From positions 112,840,733 through 112,904,732 of the forward strand of contig NC_089588.1 of the NCBI RefSeq assembly GCF_019320115.1: 64,000 nucleotides of DNA. Reading direction: 5' to 3'. The notes under the pieces are model-generated. The model was not told where the DNA came from, ran no database searches, and saw only the letters and a list, made by a program, of their open reading frames with translations. The translations under genes and the position numbers were made by a program. Shown one piece after another: positions 36,010-49,191 of the stretch (the first letter of the stretch is position 1; every line of letters begins with the position of its first letter). The DNA comes from Miscanthus floridulus (taxonomy: Eukaryota > Streptophyta > Magnoliopsida > Poales > Poaceae).

Positions 36010-37082
36010 CCTCAGCTACCTCCTCTGTGACACACTGCTGATAGACAAGACAGAGGCTCGATGGCTCACACACCACGCCAAGTCCTTTGTCCTTGTGGAG
36101 GGCGAACTCTACAAGCAGAACCATGCTGGGATCCTACAGCACTGCATCCCCATTGAATAGGGGAAGCATTTCCTGAGTGATATCCATGGTGGGGTATGTG
36201 GTCACCACGCTGTGCCTAGAACCCTGGTTGGAAATGTGTTCCAACAAGGCTTCTACTAGCCTACCGCCGTAGCTAATGCCGAGTAGATCATGCGCACCTA
36301 CGAAGGGTGTCAGTACTATGCTCGGCAAACTCACCTCCTGGCCCAAGCGCTCTAGTTGATCCCCATCACGTGGCCATTCATGGTCTGGGAGCTCGATCTG
36401 GTCGAACCTCTCAAGAGGGCACCCGGAGGTTACACCCACTTGCTTGTCACTATAGATAAGTTTATGAAGTGGATAGAAGCTCGGTCGATCTCCACGATCA
36501 AGTTCGAGCAAGCCGTACTGTTCTTCCTCGACATCATCCATTGCTTCAGAGTCCCAAACTCCATCATCACGGACAATTTCACGTAGTTCACCAGAAAGAA
36601 GTTCCTTCAATTCTACGATGAATAGCACATCTGGGTCGATTGGGCCACCGTCGTACACTCCCAAATGAACAGGTAGGTTGAGCATGCAAACGGCCTGGTC
36701 CTATAGGTCCTCAAGCCCAGGATCTTCAATCGGTTGAACAAGTTTGGAGGCTGTCCTCCTAGCCGACCTTGACTATGGAGCACCAAGGATCAGGGAGTAC
36801 AATGAGCAGAGAGCCAAGACGTCCCTCAAAGATGCCATGGACCAGCAGGCGTTACGACGATACCACAGCCGTCGAGTGCAGGGTCAAGCCTTCAATGTTG
36901 GAGACCTGGTCCTCTGTCTCGTCCAGAGCAACAAGGACCGCCACAAGCTCTCCTCACCGTGGGAGGGATTGTACGTAGTTGTGGAGGTGCTCCGTCCAAG
37001 CACCTACAAGGTCAAGACCATCGAAGGTGAAATCTTCACCAATGCCTAGAACATCGAGCAGCTATGTCGCTTTTTCCCCTAA
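36010..37082 (+). pseudogene. Element E integrase, degenerate
   Basis: An HHCC-like N terminus (GGVCGHHA, then GCQYYARQTH) is followed by the catalytic core: FMVWELDLVEPLKRAPGGYT, VTIDKFMKWIEA and IITDNFT. The C-terminal part ends RPSTYKVKTIEGEIFTNA and QLCRFFP. At least five stops interrupt it. It would insert the DNA copy into the genome. Confidence 0.85.
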
Positions 37083-39573
37083 TAAGCGCACACTTTCTCT
37101 TATCAGTTTTATTATCAAAACTCCCTAATCCTTCGTGACATTCGACCCCAACAATGGTGAGGGGTCAAACCTCACTCGAGGGCTGATATAAACATGATTA
37201 TCCAGCAAACATTCTCTGTGCATACCCCCTTTTTCACGTTAATTCATAGGAGCTAGGTTTACGGGAACAATCTCTAAGTATGACTGGTCAGACTGCGAGA
37301 AACCTATGCCCCGGCAGCTATAGTGCCTTTGTTCACTAGCATGATCAGAATTGGCTCACCCGCACCCCGAGCTTTTATGACCTTAACTACAGAAAGGGTC
37401 AGAATGCGCTAAACCTTTTTACACAAAAAGGGGAGAAGAGCTAAAAAGTTGTTTGATATAACGAAATTTGAAAGCTTGTCCATTTGTTACAAGTTTCTTT
37501 GCCTAGCTTATCTACCTAACTAAATTCTTACGCAGGATGTTCTCATCCTCTATCTCCGTAGGAAAGTCTTGTCTCAGCAGGTAACACAAGTCAACTCAAT
37601 GGCTTAGCCACTGCCGTGAAATGAGTGGGGAGCAGACAGGATCTAGCTCATGTTTGGTGGAGGCTTCCCGAACCCATCACTCTTACCATCAAGGTAAAAC
37701 TAGTGCTCAGGTCGATCAAACGGCTCAAAACCGCTGTCGAGAGACAAGCACCATTACATTACGCATTAATTTCGATATCGAGCCTCCGACCCTAGCAATG
37801 GTGGGAGTCGGACATCGCTCGGGGGCTGGCGAGAGTGTCTATCTGATAGACATACTCTTTGCCTGACCCCTCCTTACATTAAAAAACTAGAGGTACACTG
37901 TGCAGGCACAAACTTTGAGTAAACTTGGTTGGATCGCTAGGACCCTATGCCCCAGTGGCTATGGCATCTTTGCTCACCAGCGTGATTAAAGTCTTTGTCT
38001 CTATATCCTGAGCTTTAGCCTCCACCTTCTCGGGAAGGGTTTGGAGGGGTCTACCTACAAAATCTCCATCGCGGAGAGGCCGGTAGGTCACCTAGGTCGA
38101 TCGAATGGCTCAGACCACTACCGAGAGACAGATATGGAAGACTAGGACACTCATGCAGGTTACACTGGCCCTGTTATGAATGTCAGACCCAGACCCCACA
38201 CGAACATATTTGATAAGTGCTCCTAGAACGCATCACTCATGCCATTGAGGTAACATTACCGACCCCCACTTCTTCTTTTCCATTATATGATCATTCATTC
38301 ATCCATTTTCATTCATACATACATTCATTCATTCATCCCATACATCCAAGCATTGCATATGCAATAGCTGCATCACAATGCTTCGTGTCGCGTCACAAAG
38401 CGGTCGTCATCTCATTCAATTTGAACAACGACCGACAGAGGTTCGAAGGCTGGCCCATGAAGGGCTCGAGGCCGCCTTGCATTAAACAGAGCTAGGGGAG
38501 AAAAACCAAGATGGGCCCTAGTGACCTTGCCCTACCCTGCTCAAAAGCGGATAGGGACATCTTGACCTTTCTTGTTCGATTATAACCTCGAGCCAAGCCC
38601 ATAGAATCTCCATCGAGGAGAGGCCAACGGGCCACCCGAGCCTATCGAACGGCTCGGGCATCTATAGGGAGGCAGGTTAAGAAGTAATGGAATGCCACAT
38701 GAGGGCTCTATCAACCCTGTCAGTGGATGACCGACCTGGATTCCACTCGAACATGGCCGTTAGCGAGCTCACTAAGCACGACACTAGAGCCATTGAGGCA
38801 AGTGTTGTTAGCTCAGCCCCTCCGGTTGTGAAAACCGAGGATGGGGTGATGCATGAAACATGGCTGACCCCTACTGAACCCCATAAGGCTCGGGGGCTCG
38901 AGCCGCCCAATCCGAGATTTAGAGACCAAGGTTCGAAGGCCGGCTCGCGGAGGGCCTGAGGCCGCCTTGCGTCGGAAAAGAGCCAGGGGAGAAAACACAG
39001 ATGAGCCCCAATGGCCTTCACCCATCCTACTTAGAAGTGGAAAGGTCATCTTAACCTTCTCGTTCGATCCTTACCTCCAGCCGAGCCCATAGAATCCCCA
39101 TTGAGGGGGAACCTATTGGAAGGCGGGTTAAGGAGCAATGGAATGCCACACGAGGGCTTTATCGACCCCATCGCGAGCGATGGAACTGGATTCCACTCGA
39201 ACATACCCATTAGCGAGCTCACCAAGCACGTCACTCGAGCCACCAAGACAAGTGACATAGGCTCAACCCCTTTGGTTGTGGAAACCTCGGACGAGGCGAC
39301 AATCATAAAGATGAGCCAACCCTAGACCGAACCCCTGCTACGCACGGGGGCTCGAGGAAAGTTAGACTTGCAAGGAGACCGAACGCATGGTCATAGAATG
39401 ATAGCTAAGATCCTAGGGAGGGGGTACATGAGAATACAGGAGATGTTTTCTCCTACTAGTTTCATTATCCTCTCCTCGATCTTCAGTGACAATCGACCCT
39501 AGCAGCGGTAAGGGGTCGGATCTCGCTCGGGGGCTAATGAAGGCATAAATACCCCCTTTTTCGAAACAATCGC
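37083..39573 (+). repeat. Element E 3' region with tandem repeats of about 490 bp
   Basis: GTTCGAAGGC recurs at 38441 and 38931, and matching sequence continues for over 400 bp; copy 2 lacks about 40 bp. Shared landmarks are GAGGCCGCCTTGC, AAGCCCATAGAATC and GGATTCCACTCGAACAT. Weaker copies of the same modules (CTATGCCCCRGYRGCTATRG, GAGAGGCCGGTAGG) lie at 37300-38150. Such 3' arrays are known in Tat elements. No convincing ORF is present. Confidence 0.8.
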
Positions 39574-41837
39574 TGTAACACCCTAGGTGTTAGGCTTGCA
39601 TAATTTGACTTGCATTGCATGAGCATAAGCATCAAGCATTTATATATAAGCTTTTACATGTGAAATGTATAATTGAAACATATGAAACCTGCCTTGTTAT
39701 TTTATGTTTCCATATGTGTATGCTTATGATCATATGTGAATAAGTGTAAGTGGTTGATGTTGGTCACTAAAGCACCTTAGCTACACTTAGGATGACTAGT
39801 GGAACAATGTCCATGTAGATCACCTTGTCTAATTAATCTCCTAAGTGATGATATGCTTGTTGACCTAGGAAGTATCTATATGTAACCAATGTGTAAATGA
39901 TTGTGGAACCTTAGGAATACCTTAAACATGTTTAGAATGTCACTAGGAAAAACTTTGGTATTCATGACTAAGGCTAGTTTGGTCTCTAAGTCATAGATAG
40001 TGTAAGTCATCATTTTCAAGTGGTATGTTTGACTGAAGTTGAATGTCACTTTAGAAACTTTGCATGGATGTGTACCCTAAAACAAAGTTGTAGAACTCAA
40101 GTAGTGTAACAACTTTTATTTTTGGGTCATAGGCTAGTTCAGCTCCTAACATGCTTGAATTTGGCTCACAAGATTCAACATTGTGTTGTTTTTCACACTT
40201 GAGAAATTTTCTAACTCTTATGTCTGACAGTGTTGACGTGCCCAACTTTGTGATGATCTAACTCAATAACCATTGCGAATTAGGAGTAGAGTTCTAAAGA
40301 AATTTTATAGCTAGTATGTAGATCTCCAACTCTTATTAAGGACTTGCTCGCTAACTCGCCACCGTTTAGGATTTTGAAGGGATGGAAAACATGCTGTCAG
40401 GCTCGCTATTGGGCTCTGATAGACGCCGCGTCGCGCCGTGTCATGGCCGACCGTGGGTAGAGATAGGCTGCTGCATGGCCGCCACTGGCCAGTGTTAGGC
40501 CCTCGCTATAGTGCGCTGGCACACGATATCTGAGAGCCCACGCTCCTCATTTCGCACTCACGCGCTCACTCTTTCCCTCTCCACTGCTCTCTCTCGCTCT
40601 CGCCGCGGAGAACTAAGCGCCGCTATGCACCCACACCGCTCTGCCATCACCTAGCACCTGCTCCACCGTGAGATTGTCGCCTCCATCTTGTAGTTAGCTT
40701 CACCGTGTTCCCCTCTACCTCCTCGATGCGCTTGCAGTGCCAGATGAGCTACGGTGAGGGCGAAATTGCCGTTCCTGTCCTCACCGGAGAGCTCGGCTTC
40801 CATGGCCGCCTTCACAGCGAGCTCGCCGCTACTCAGCTCCATCACACATTCCTTCGCCTTTTTCATGTTAGAGCTTGGGTAGGATGCGTACTAGCTTGTA
40901 GCATGATGTTACAGCAAGCCATTGCCTCGTCAGCATGGGACACGACACGCAGCGCCGACGCGCTCTCACCGCCACGCCACCGCCGAAGTGGCCAGATCTC
41001 GTCGGAGCATCTCACCAAGCCTAGGTAGTCGTAATAGGGTCGTGCCATCACCATGGAGCTCGTGCACTCCTCACCTGGACTTGCCGTGGTTGGAAACGGC
41101 CGGCGCACCTCCACACAGCGCCGTCGCACCGCCATGGCCAGCGACGAGCATGCTCTATTGCATCTGCGCTACCACCACCTATGTCAGTCGATGCGGCTTA
41201 GTGAGTAGGTCACGTAGGTGGGGTTGGTTTCACCGGAGTGCTCGCTGTCGATGAGATAACGCTGGCCGACCACCGTGCTCTATCTTCGGGTCATTGACCG
41301 GTGGACCCTGCAGACCCGTGGGTCCCCTCTCTGTCAGCGACTACTATTTAGGGTTTCCATTATTTCTTTTACAGATTTGTGAGCTAACTTTGGAAAATCA
41401 TATCTAGGGCTAGGAATGTCCAATTTTGGTGAACCAAATTTTGTTGTGTTCCTTATGAAGTGTAGTATTTTATAAAAATATGAGATGTACAGTTCTAGTA
41501 TTTTTTATTGGTGAATAAAATATAGCTAGATAAGTTCTTTTTGAATGTTTACAATTTTGTAAAATGTGTGACTTGATTCCAATTTTGATAGTCTTGTGTT
41601 GACATGATCTAGCTAGGAAAAATAATAAACTTGCAGTAAACTTGATTGAAATATGATCTTTCTATTTATCTATTAATAAATGGTGTTTTCTTAGGAAAAT
41701 TGTAGGGATAAAAATAAGTAACATATTGCTATGCAAATTTTTGTACAGTATTATGGAACTAGTAGGAAGCTAAGAAAAATATATAATCTATTGTTTGATA
41801 CTTTTCTATAGGGTTAACTATTTTTACTAAAATAAAC
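39574..41837 (+). repeat. Element C 5' LTR, part 1
   Basis: It begins TGTAACACCCTAGGTG and aligns with the 3' LTR from 61438 onward. A GC-rich island (about 40400-41330) includes a pyrimidine-rich stretch with CTCTCTCTCGCTCTCGCCGC that resembles a transcription start or leader. It ends at the first copy of the TAAAC duplication made by element B. Confidence 0.9.
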
Positions 41838-42194
41838 TATAGCAGAACCGCCCGAAATAATGTACTTACAGAGGCGCTCGTCTTCCACCAGACACTAAGC
41901 ACCCCGAAAGTAAGCTACAGCGCGCGGGTTCCGTCGGGCACACCCCAAGGGAGTGCCCGAAAGATCCACATTTTTCCCAAGGATCCAATAATGAGAACAA
42001 GTTACAAACTTAGTCCATTTCATACATCCAAAGTTCTTAAAAATTACATTATTACATTACCAAATGTCAGAGTGCAGAATACTAAATAGCGGAATGAAAA
42101 TAAACATCAAGTAAACATCTATCGATAGTAAGCAAGGATTCCGTCTATGCCCACCAGAAGAATCCTTCACACAACAGTACTCCTTAAGCATTAC

Positions 42195-42246
42195 CTGCAA
42201 CAGGGGTAAATAAACCCTGAGTACACAATGTACTCGCAAGACTTAT
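42195..42246 (-). other. Conserved LTR hairpin module (element B)
   Basis: On the minus strand the donor-like site reads ATAAGT (GT changed to AT), followed by GAGTAC-N5-GTACTC (42219-42235), AGGGTTT and CTGTTGCAG. The module is 52 bp. The hairpin is kept although the GT is lost. Confidence 0.8.
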
Positions 42247-43177
42247 CCGACTAGTGGGAATAATTTCCCGACTCCAAGGGATATGGTAAGCACTATGGTT
42301 TGCTGGTTTTCTTTTTGTGAAAAGCAATGCTAATAGTGAGTCCTTATTTATGTTATTATTAGCAGCCATGTTTAATTTATTATCTAGCCATTCTATGTAA
42401 GCACATGTTCTACTTTCAAGCAAGAGTGGAGCAATCAGTTCCATTTCATCACCTTTCATCTTTAAGTTCTTACTACGATGCTAGAGTTAAGACATGTCGT
42501 ATCGACACGGTGGTGATTCATGAATCAATGTGCCCAGCTGGGTACCCCAAAAGCACATGCCCCGCTTGTACCCTAGGCATAAGCAGGACCAACCCATCAC
42601 CCTCCTATCAAGGGGTCCAGGTCCCCGTCCAAACTTGGACTCCAAGCCCTCGCTTCTAAGTCCCAGACTTAGTGCGGTGCAAGGACCTCCACCATCCCTG
42701 CCTCCAATCAGTCCATTCGGAAAGAGCTGGAACCCATGACAAAAGAGCAACAAGTCTTCCATACACCCATACCCAAGTATGTGCTTGAGATAATAAGTCT
42801 GTGACTTGCCTAGCATCCAATGCAACGGCCGGTCCTTAACTGACACAGACAGGGAAAAAGTATAACCAAGCTATGCCCTGTTGGCCGTAGGACACAACCT
42901 CTTATACCCACCAATACCCAAACCATATCCCTGCCTGATCACCATTTTCCTTTCCATAATTTTATCATGAGTGATCATAATTATCACCTATTTGTGAGTA
43001 ACGACAGGTTACTCACGCTACCGAAATCCTGAGCATAGCAGCTACTCGACCTATACTAATAGGACTCATAGGTAAATATATTTATGCATGTAGTTTCCAT
43101 AAAATGCCTGTAATATAAATGCACATCATATATATATTCAGTGATCATAAAATATGGGTTATGCATCGGGGCTTGCC

Positions 43178-43327
43178 TTAGGCAGGCGGTGGGTCAACAA
43201 AGTCAGCAATGAATGGCTCTAGGGCTCTCTCCTGCATGAGGATCTCCTCCTCATACTCCTTAATGACCTCCTCGTAGTCATGTTCTTCTGCAGGCATGAA
43301 CTCTACCAACTCGTGATCTACATGCAT
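43178..43327 (-). other. Short acidic ORF in LTR leader (element B)
   Basis: A 49-codon ORF starts MHVDHELVEFMPAEEHDYEE and is followed by more acidic residues and DPPPA, stopping at the TAA just before GGCAAGCCCCG. The copy in the truncated LTR (about 49800-49957) is broken by a TAG. Position and acidity match the ORFs of C, A and G. Confidence 0.35.
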
Positions 43328-46010
43328 GAAATGATGATGCAACACTTAGTAATATGGCAATAGCAACTCTTAAAATCCAAATACATCTATCAAGCTACTA
43401 AGCTAGTTCTACCGACTAAAGTGCTAAGTTACCTACTATTACCACTACAAGTATAAAGCATGACATATATTATCTTAGCAACTAAAGGTATTCTTACTCT
43501 TAATACCGATTTAATCTATATATGATAAAATAGGGAGTAATAGCTATTCCATTTATCGACCTACTCTAGGGCTACAAAAATTATAGGGAGTACATAATAA
43601 TCTAATGAACCTCTGTAAAAATCTCATGGCTAAATCTATCATCAATTTGCCACAAAAATTCCTACAAATATTAAGATAAATAATACTAAGCTTTCTAAAT
43701 TAAATGTATGAACCTATCATTATCACAGTTAACTATAAACTAAATACACCAACAGATAGATAACATTTTTGTGAACCTAACAAATTTGGTTTCACCATTT
43801 TTGGACATCTATAAGATTTACTACAAATTATCAAATTTCAGCTAAAAACTAAATTGAATAAGCCTTTACTAATTCACTGGAAAATGAAAATTCAATTTCC
43901 ACCGCACGGCCTAAAGCGTGAGTGGCTCGGCCCACTCAGGCACAATGCGCGCACGCGCACACGACGCATGGCATGGCCCATGTGGGGGCGCGGCCTAGTT
44001 CGCATGACGATGGCCCTCGATGGGGAGGACCCGCGCGCGCCAGTCATCATGCAAAAACACCCTCGGCCTACCCGATAATCGTGCGAGCACTCATAGCACT
44101 ATTCCACCAGTATGCTATCTTACACTTACGCCCCTCCCCCTTTCCATCTTTACCACGACCATACCCTCGGCCCCCCCGCACGCGCACCGGCGCAATGGCG
44201 CTGGCACCGGGTGAAGGAAGCGCGAGCTAGGATGTCGCAGTAAGGCCAGACCATGGTGGCGGAGCTCCTGCACTAAAAACGATGATGTTCCGGTGAGCTA
44301 CAACAATGCCGGAGAACTTGGGGTAGCATGTGAGCTCAAGGAACTCACCACAGACATAGACAACGTAGTGGTTCGGCCGAAGGCAGCCCGAGCCGAGCTG
44401 GCCACATGCGCACGGATAGTACGATGGTGCATGGTGGTGGCAAGTCTGTGTTAGGGGTGGCTAGGCTATGGTAGCGATTAGGCAAAGGTGCACCAGATGA
44501 CGAGCAGGTGGAGGCGAAGTTGGCGGTGCAATGATTTGACGCGAGCCGCACTGGATGGGGTGCTTTGCCTACGACGTGTGCCACGACAGTCTTAACATCC
44601 CAATGAAAGGAAAACTCCAAATTGGAGCAAGGCACGGCAAGGCTCACTACAAGCTGGGGTCAGGTGGTTGGCTGACTACATGATGGAGCCATGGACGGGG
44701 TTAATTGGACTGAGGTGCCTCCATTGATCCAAAATGAGAGGCGCGGGTCCAGCAACCACGGCGATAGAGGAATAAGGGAAGACATGCGTGGCATGGCTCA
44801 TCGCTACCATGGCAGGACATGGCTGTCAATTCAGTGCACAATCGTGTATGGCTATAGGGCAATGGGGAAATGGCCAACACGCTCAGGACGATGGGCCACA
44901 TGGCCATAAACCACAAACCGACGATGGCGGCTTGGCCCTGCGCACCACAGTGGATGGCAGCGGTCTAAGGATGCAGCATCGTAGTGTCGTCGAGCTTCGA
45001 TGTGATGGCAAGGGAAGGCGGCAATCCCATGCATGGCAAGGTGACGTGCGGGCAGAGCCAAGCGTGGCTACGCACGCACGGTACCACCAGGCAAGCGTGA
45101 GGCGGCAGAGCGGCCAGGCGGACGCGACGGCGGTGAGAGAGCGCACACGAGCGACTTTGCACAAGCAGCCATGGCCAGTAGCAGTGTAGTGTCACAATGC
45201 ATGGAGTCAGTGACACAATGAAGCAGCGGCAGTGGATGAGCCAGGGCAGTGGGCCTATGACGACAGCGGCGGTGGCCGAGCGGCCAGGTCGCTGGGCGTG
45301 GCTTGCGTGTGCGTGCGTGGGTGCTTGCGTGCGTGAGTGTGTGCATCAGCACGGCAGTGGTGGTGTAAAGCCCACGTGGCAACACACATAGGTGCACGCG
45401 TGGCGTGCGGCGACACCGGCTGAGCAACGGTGACCGCGGCCAGACACTGCTACCGTTCGGAAAAGTGTCTTGCACGCTTTTTAAAGCTGCTAAAAAATCC
45501 AACTCGATGATCCAGTTGATAAACCAACTATTTTACATTCAAGATGGTGTATCAAGCTACCAAAACAAGCCCTAACACCATACCAGTATCAAACCCGTTT
45601 CTCCTCTAAAAATTCCCAAACTTAGCCTCATCACACCGTTTTCTAACAAGAAATTTGGTTACATCTCGCTCGAATTTGCGTCAACTTCGATTTCCAAGTT
45701 ACCCACCATGCTAGCTAGTGACTCCCGTTCTCAGCCGCAAGTATTTCACCATCACCTATGAAGTTCATACTACAAACTTTATGAAAGTTTTGCATATGCA
45801 TTCTATAGCATTTTCGTTCAATAAAAATTCATTTAGAACCCTAAGTGATACAACGCGACTTGAAATATAGCATTCGTTTCGTGTTTTCAATGAACGTTTC
45901 AAGTTTCGTATATTGCTTTACACCCTATATTACACACATTTACACATAAGTATGATGCTCATGCAGTGTCTTAGTAAAAGACTATACAGTGTAACACTGA
46001 GGGTGTTACA

Positions 46011-46300
46011 AATCTACCCCCCCTAAAACAAAATCTTGACCCGAGATTTCATGTACCTAGTGTGGGAAGGAGATCGGAAATACATTTCAATGTAACAACT
46101 ACCCATCAAAACTAGAGAGAACGTGGGGGGTAATGCTTCAATATATAGCTTTCTTGTTCCCACGTGGCCTCATCCTCAGAATGGTTTTACCACTACACCT
46201 TGTTTGTTCCTTGTCACTCTTTCCTTTTTGTCTAGGATTTTGATAGGGTGCTCAATATAAGTCAAATTAGGCTAGAGGAGAAGCCCTTCAATGTCCACAG
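46011..46300 (-). pseudogene. Element B polypurine tract and integrase chromodomain
   Basis: The minus strand carries IKILDKKERVTRNKQG, then in another frame NHSEDEATWEQESYILKHYP, the conserved half of a chromodomain. Chromodomains target integration to modified chromatin in chromoviruses. A frameshift and a stop separate the two halves. The polypurine tract (complement of CTACCCCCCCTAAAAC) lies at 46013-46028. Confidence 0.75.
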
Positions 46301-47442
46301 CTTCATCAGGAACCCACAAACATTTCTTCAATTGCGATACATGAAACACATTGTGTACTGCAGATAAAATATCGGCAAGCTAGAGACGATAAGCAACTAG
46401 GACACACTGCTTCATAGGAGACACCTTGAGGTACACATAATCCCCAACTGCAAACTGTAAGGGCCTTCTTCGCTTGTCCATATAGGCTTTCTGTCGGCTT
46501 TGAGCTGCCTTCAAATGACTCTGAATAATGATGACTTGCTCTCAAGCTTCTTTGATGAAGTCAGGCCCAAAGTATCCATGGTCTCTCTTGATAGCTATTA
46601 TTATAAGAAAATTCAGCTAACTTTAGGCATTCATCCCACTTCTTAGAAAAAGAAATGGCACAAGCTCTCAACATGTCCTCAAGCACCTGGTTTACCCTTT
46701 CGGTTTGGCCATTAGTCTGGGGGTGATAGGCTGAACTGTGAAGGAGACTAGTTCCAAGACACTCCTAGAGTTGTTCCTAGAAGCGAGAGACAAAAACTGA
46801 TCCTCTATCAGAGATGATAGTAAGGGGAACTCCGTGTAGGGTCACATTCTGGTCCAAGTACAACTCGACATACTTTCTAGCAGAATATGTGGAATTCACT
46901 GGGAGAAAATGAGCTGACTTGGTAAGGCGATCCAAAATGACCTAGATAGAGTTATAGCCCTTGGATGTGCGGGGTAAACCCACAATGAAGTCCATGGAAA
47001 TATCTTCCCATTTCCAAATAGGAATGGGCAAGGGCTGTAAATATCTCGAAGTACACATATGATCGGCCTTCACTCTCCCACAAGTGTCGTACTCCACGAC
47101 GTACTAGGTGATGTCCTGCTTCATGTTGGACCACCAGTACAAGTGGCGCAAATCATGGTACATCTTATTGCTGCCAAGATGGATAGACAGCTTTGAATGA
47201 TGGGCTTCATTCTGAATCTTCATTTTCAGCTCCTCATTGGATGGAACCACCAATCTATCCTTGTACCTCACTACACCTTGCTCATCAATACTAAAGTGAG
47301 GGCCACACCCTTCGGTAATCAATTTCTTGATGTGAGGAATTTCCAAAGGGTCTTGCCTTTGCTCCAGAATAATCTGCTCCAGCAATTCTGAGGTCAAGAC
47401 AATGTGAGCCAGCACCTCTGCATGGTTGAGAGACAAAGGTGT
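46301..47442 (-). pseudogene. Element B integrase, degenerate
   Basis: The N-terminal zinc-binding region is represented by HHSKLSIHLGSNKMYHDLRH and a later CGRVKADH. The core follows with SMDFIVGLPRTS, VILDRLTKSAHFLPV and IISDRGSVFVS. A TAG after MKQDIT and others in the core disrupt it. Confidence 0.8.
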
Positions 47443-47934
47443 TTATTCAACCTGATATGACTTTCGGCTCAAGGCATCAGCTACCACATTGGCCTTTCCT
47501 GGGTGGTAATGTACCTCCAGGTTATAATCCTTTATCAATTCCAACCATCTCCTTTGCCTCATATTTACCTCAGACTGAGTAAAAATATACTTGAGGTTCT
47601 TATGATCTATAAAAATATGTACTTTGTTGCCTAACAAGTAATGCCTCCAAATTTTTAGAGCGTGGACCACAGCAGCCAGCTCTAAATCATGGGTGGGGTA
47701 ATTTACTTCGTGCTTTTTTAGTTGGCGCAAAGCATAAGCTATCACATGCCCATCCTGCATCAGCACACATCCTAACCCCATCTTCCAGGCATCACAATAT
47801 ACATCAAAGGGTCTGTCAATATCTAGTTGGGCCAACATAGGAGCAGTGGTCAGAAATGTCTTCAAAGCTTGGAAGACTTCTTCATAGGCTGGGCTCCAGT
47901 CAAACTTGGCTTCTTTTTGGAGCAGCTTGGTCAT
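47443..47934 (-). pseudogene. Element B RNase H
   Basis: One open segment of 163 codons reads [40 protein letters not shown] and [17 protein letters not shown]. This is the RNase H domain of a chromovirus polyprotein. The segment itself is uninterrupted, unlike its neighbours. Confidence 0.85.
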
Positions 47935-48102
47935 CGGCTGAGCTATCTTGGAGAAATCTAGGATGAAACACCGATAGTACCCAGCTAGATAATGGAACTG
48001 ACGAATCTAGTGCACTGACTTGGGAGACTTCCAATTTAGCACATCTTGCACCTTATTGGGGTCTACAGAAATGTCATCAGGTGTCAACACATGCCCCAAA
48101 AA

Positions 48103-48600
48103 CTACACTCGATCTAACCAGAATTCACACTTGCTAAATTTAGCATACAACTTGTGTTCCCTCAATCGAGCCAGTACTATCCAAAGGTGTTGGGCATGCT
48201 CTTCATCATTCTTGGAATATATCAGGATATCATCAATGAATACCATAACAAACTTATCCAGCTCTGGCATAAAGACTAAATTCATTAGATACATGAAGAA
48301 TGTAGGGGCATTGGTGAGACCAAAAGACATGACTAGGTATCATACAGCCCATACCTAGTAGCAAAATCTGTCTTTGGTATATCTTGTGGTCTAATATTGA
48401 TCTGATGACAGCCTGAACGGAGGTCAATCTTGGAGAACACCTTGGCACCAGCTAGCTGATCGAATAAAGTATCTATATGGGGCAAAGGATACTTGTTCTT
48501 AATGGTTACCACATTAAGGGGGCGGTAATCCACACACATCCGAAGGGTACCATTCTTCTTCTTCACAAAATCGCTGGACATCCCCATGGTGAAGAGCTAG
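48103..48600 (-). pseudogene. Element B reverse transcriptase, degenerate
   Basis: [50 protein letters not shown] and the catalytic [10 protein letters not shown] are present. The frame shifts near 48335, after RYGLYD, separating the palm from the fingers. The catalytic aspartates are intact. Confidence 0.9.
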
Positions 48601-49191
48601 GATAGATGAAACCCTTTTCCCATAACTCTCCCAACTGCTTCTTCATTTTAGCCAATTCCTTTGGAGCCATGCGGTACGGGCGTTGGGAGACAGGAGCAGT
48701 ACCAGGCTCTAGCTCAATGGAGAACTCCACCTCTCTGTCCAGTGGCAACCCAGGTAGATCTTCATGAAAAACATCTAGGAACTCACATACCACAGGGATG
48801 GAGGTAAGATCAGGAGAGGCTTTAGCATCAGCAGCAATAGGTAAGACTAGATCTGAGGATACAAGAAGAGACATCCTATCCTCAGAAAAAGGAAGCCATA
48901 ACTCCACAACTCTCTACTTCAGATCCAATACTACCCCATATAATCGCAACCAGTTCATTCCAAGAATTGCATCAATGCCTTGCCCAAGCAGAACCATGAA
49001 CTTGAGGCGGTAAGTGTGGGTGGCTAATACCAAGCTCACTATATCCATCCGAGTATTGACGCACATCTGTGCACCTGGAGTATGGATTCTATAGGCAAAC
49101 GGTATAGCCATAAGAGGTATATTGTGCCAGTCTACAAATCCCATGCTCATAAATAAATGTGATGCACCAAAATCAAACAACACATAAGATG
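48601..49191 (-). pseudogene. Element B protease and protease-RT linker, 5' truncated
   Basis: The active-site region reads VLFDFGASHLFMSMGFVDWH, with DFGAS where DSGAS is usual. Next come LLGQGIDAILGMNWL and, after a stop, the linker ending [20 protein letters not shown]. The residues before PSYVLFD come from LTR sequence joined by the deletion at 49192. Confidence 0.8.

Larger units (their letters stand above)
29965..39573 (+). mobile_element. Tat-lineage Ty3 retrotransposon (element E), decayed, 3' end off window
   Basis: The order is 5' LTR, gag, protease, RT, RNase H, a second archaeal-type RNase H, integrase and a 3' tandem-repeat region. The extra RNase H between RNase H and integrase and the long 3' untranslated region are hallmarks of the Tat group. 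Element C is inserted at 39574, so the 3' LTR lies beyond the window. Many stop codons, largely TAG, break every domain. Confidence 0.85.
41838..46010 (-). repeat. Element B full LTR (3' LTR in element sense)
   Basis: It begins TATAGCAGAACCGCCC (TG changed to TA) and ends GGGTGTTACA. A GC-rich island lies at about 43900-45460, with overlapping ORFs on both strands that I regard as compositional. The polypurine complement follows directly. Confidence 0.9.

Noticed and set aside
44345..45502. ORFs on both strands in element B LTR, up to 144 codons
   Set aside because: Low-complexity GC-rich composition; the homologous region in the second LTR (50935-51813) does not keep the same frames.
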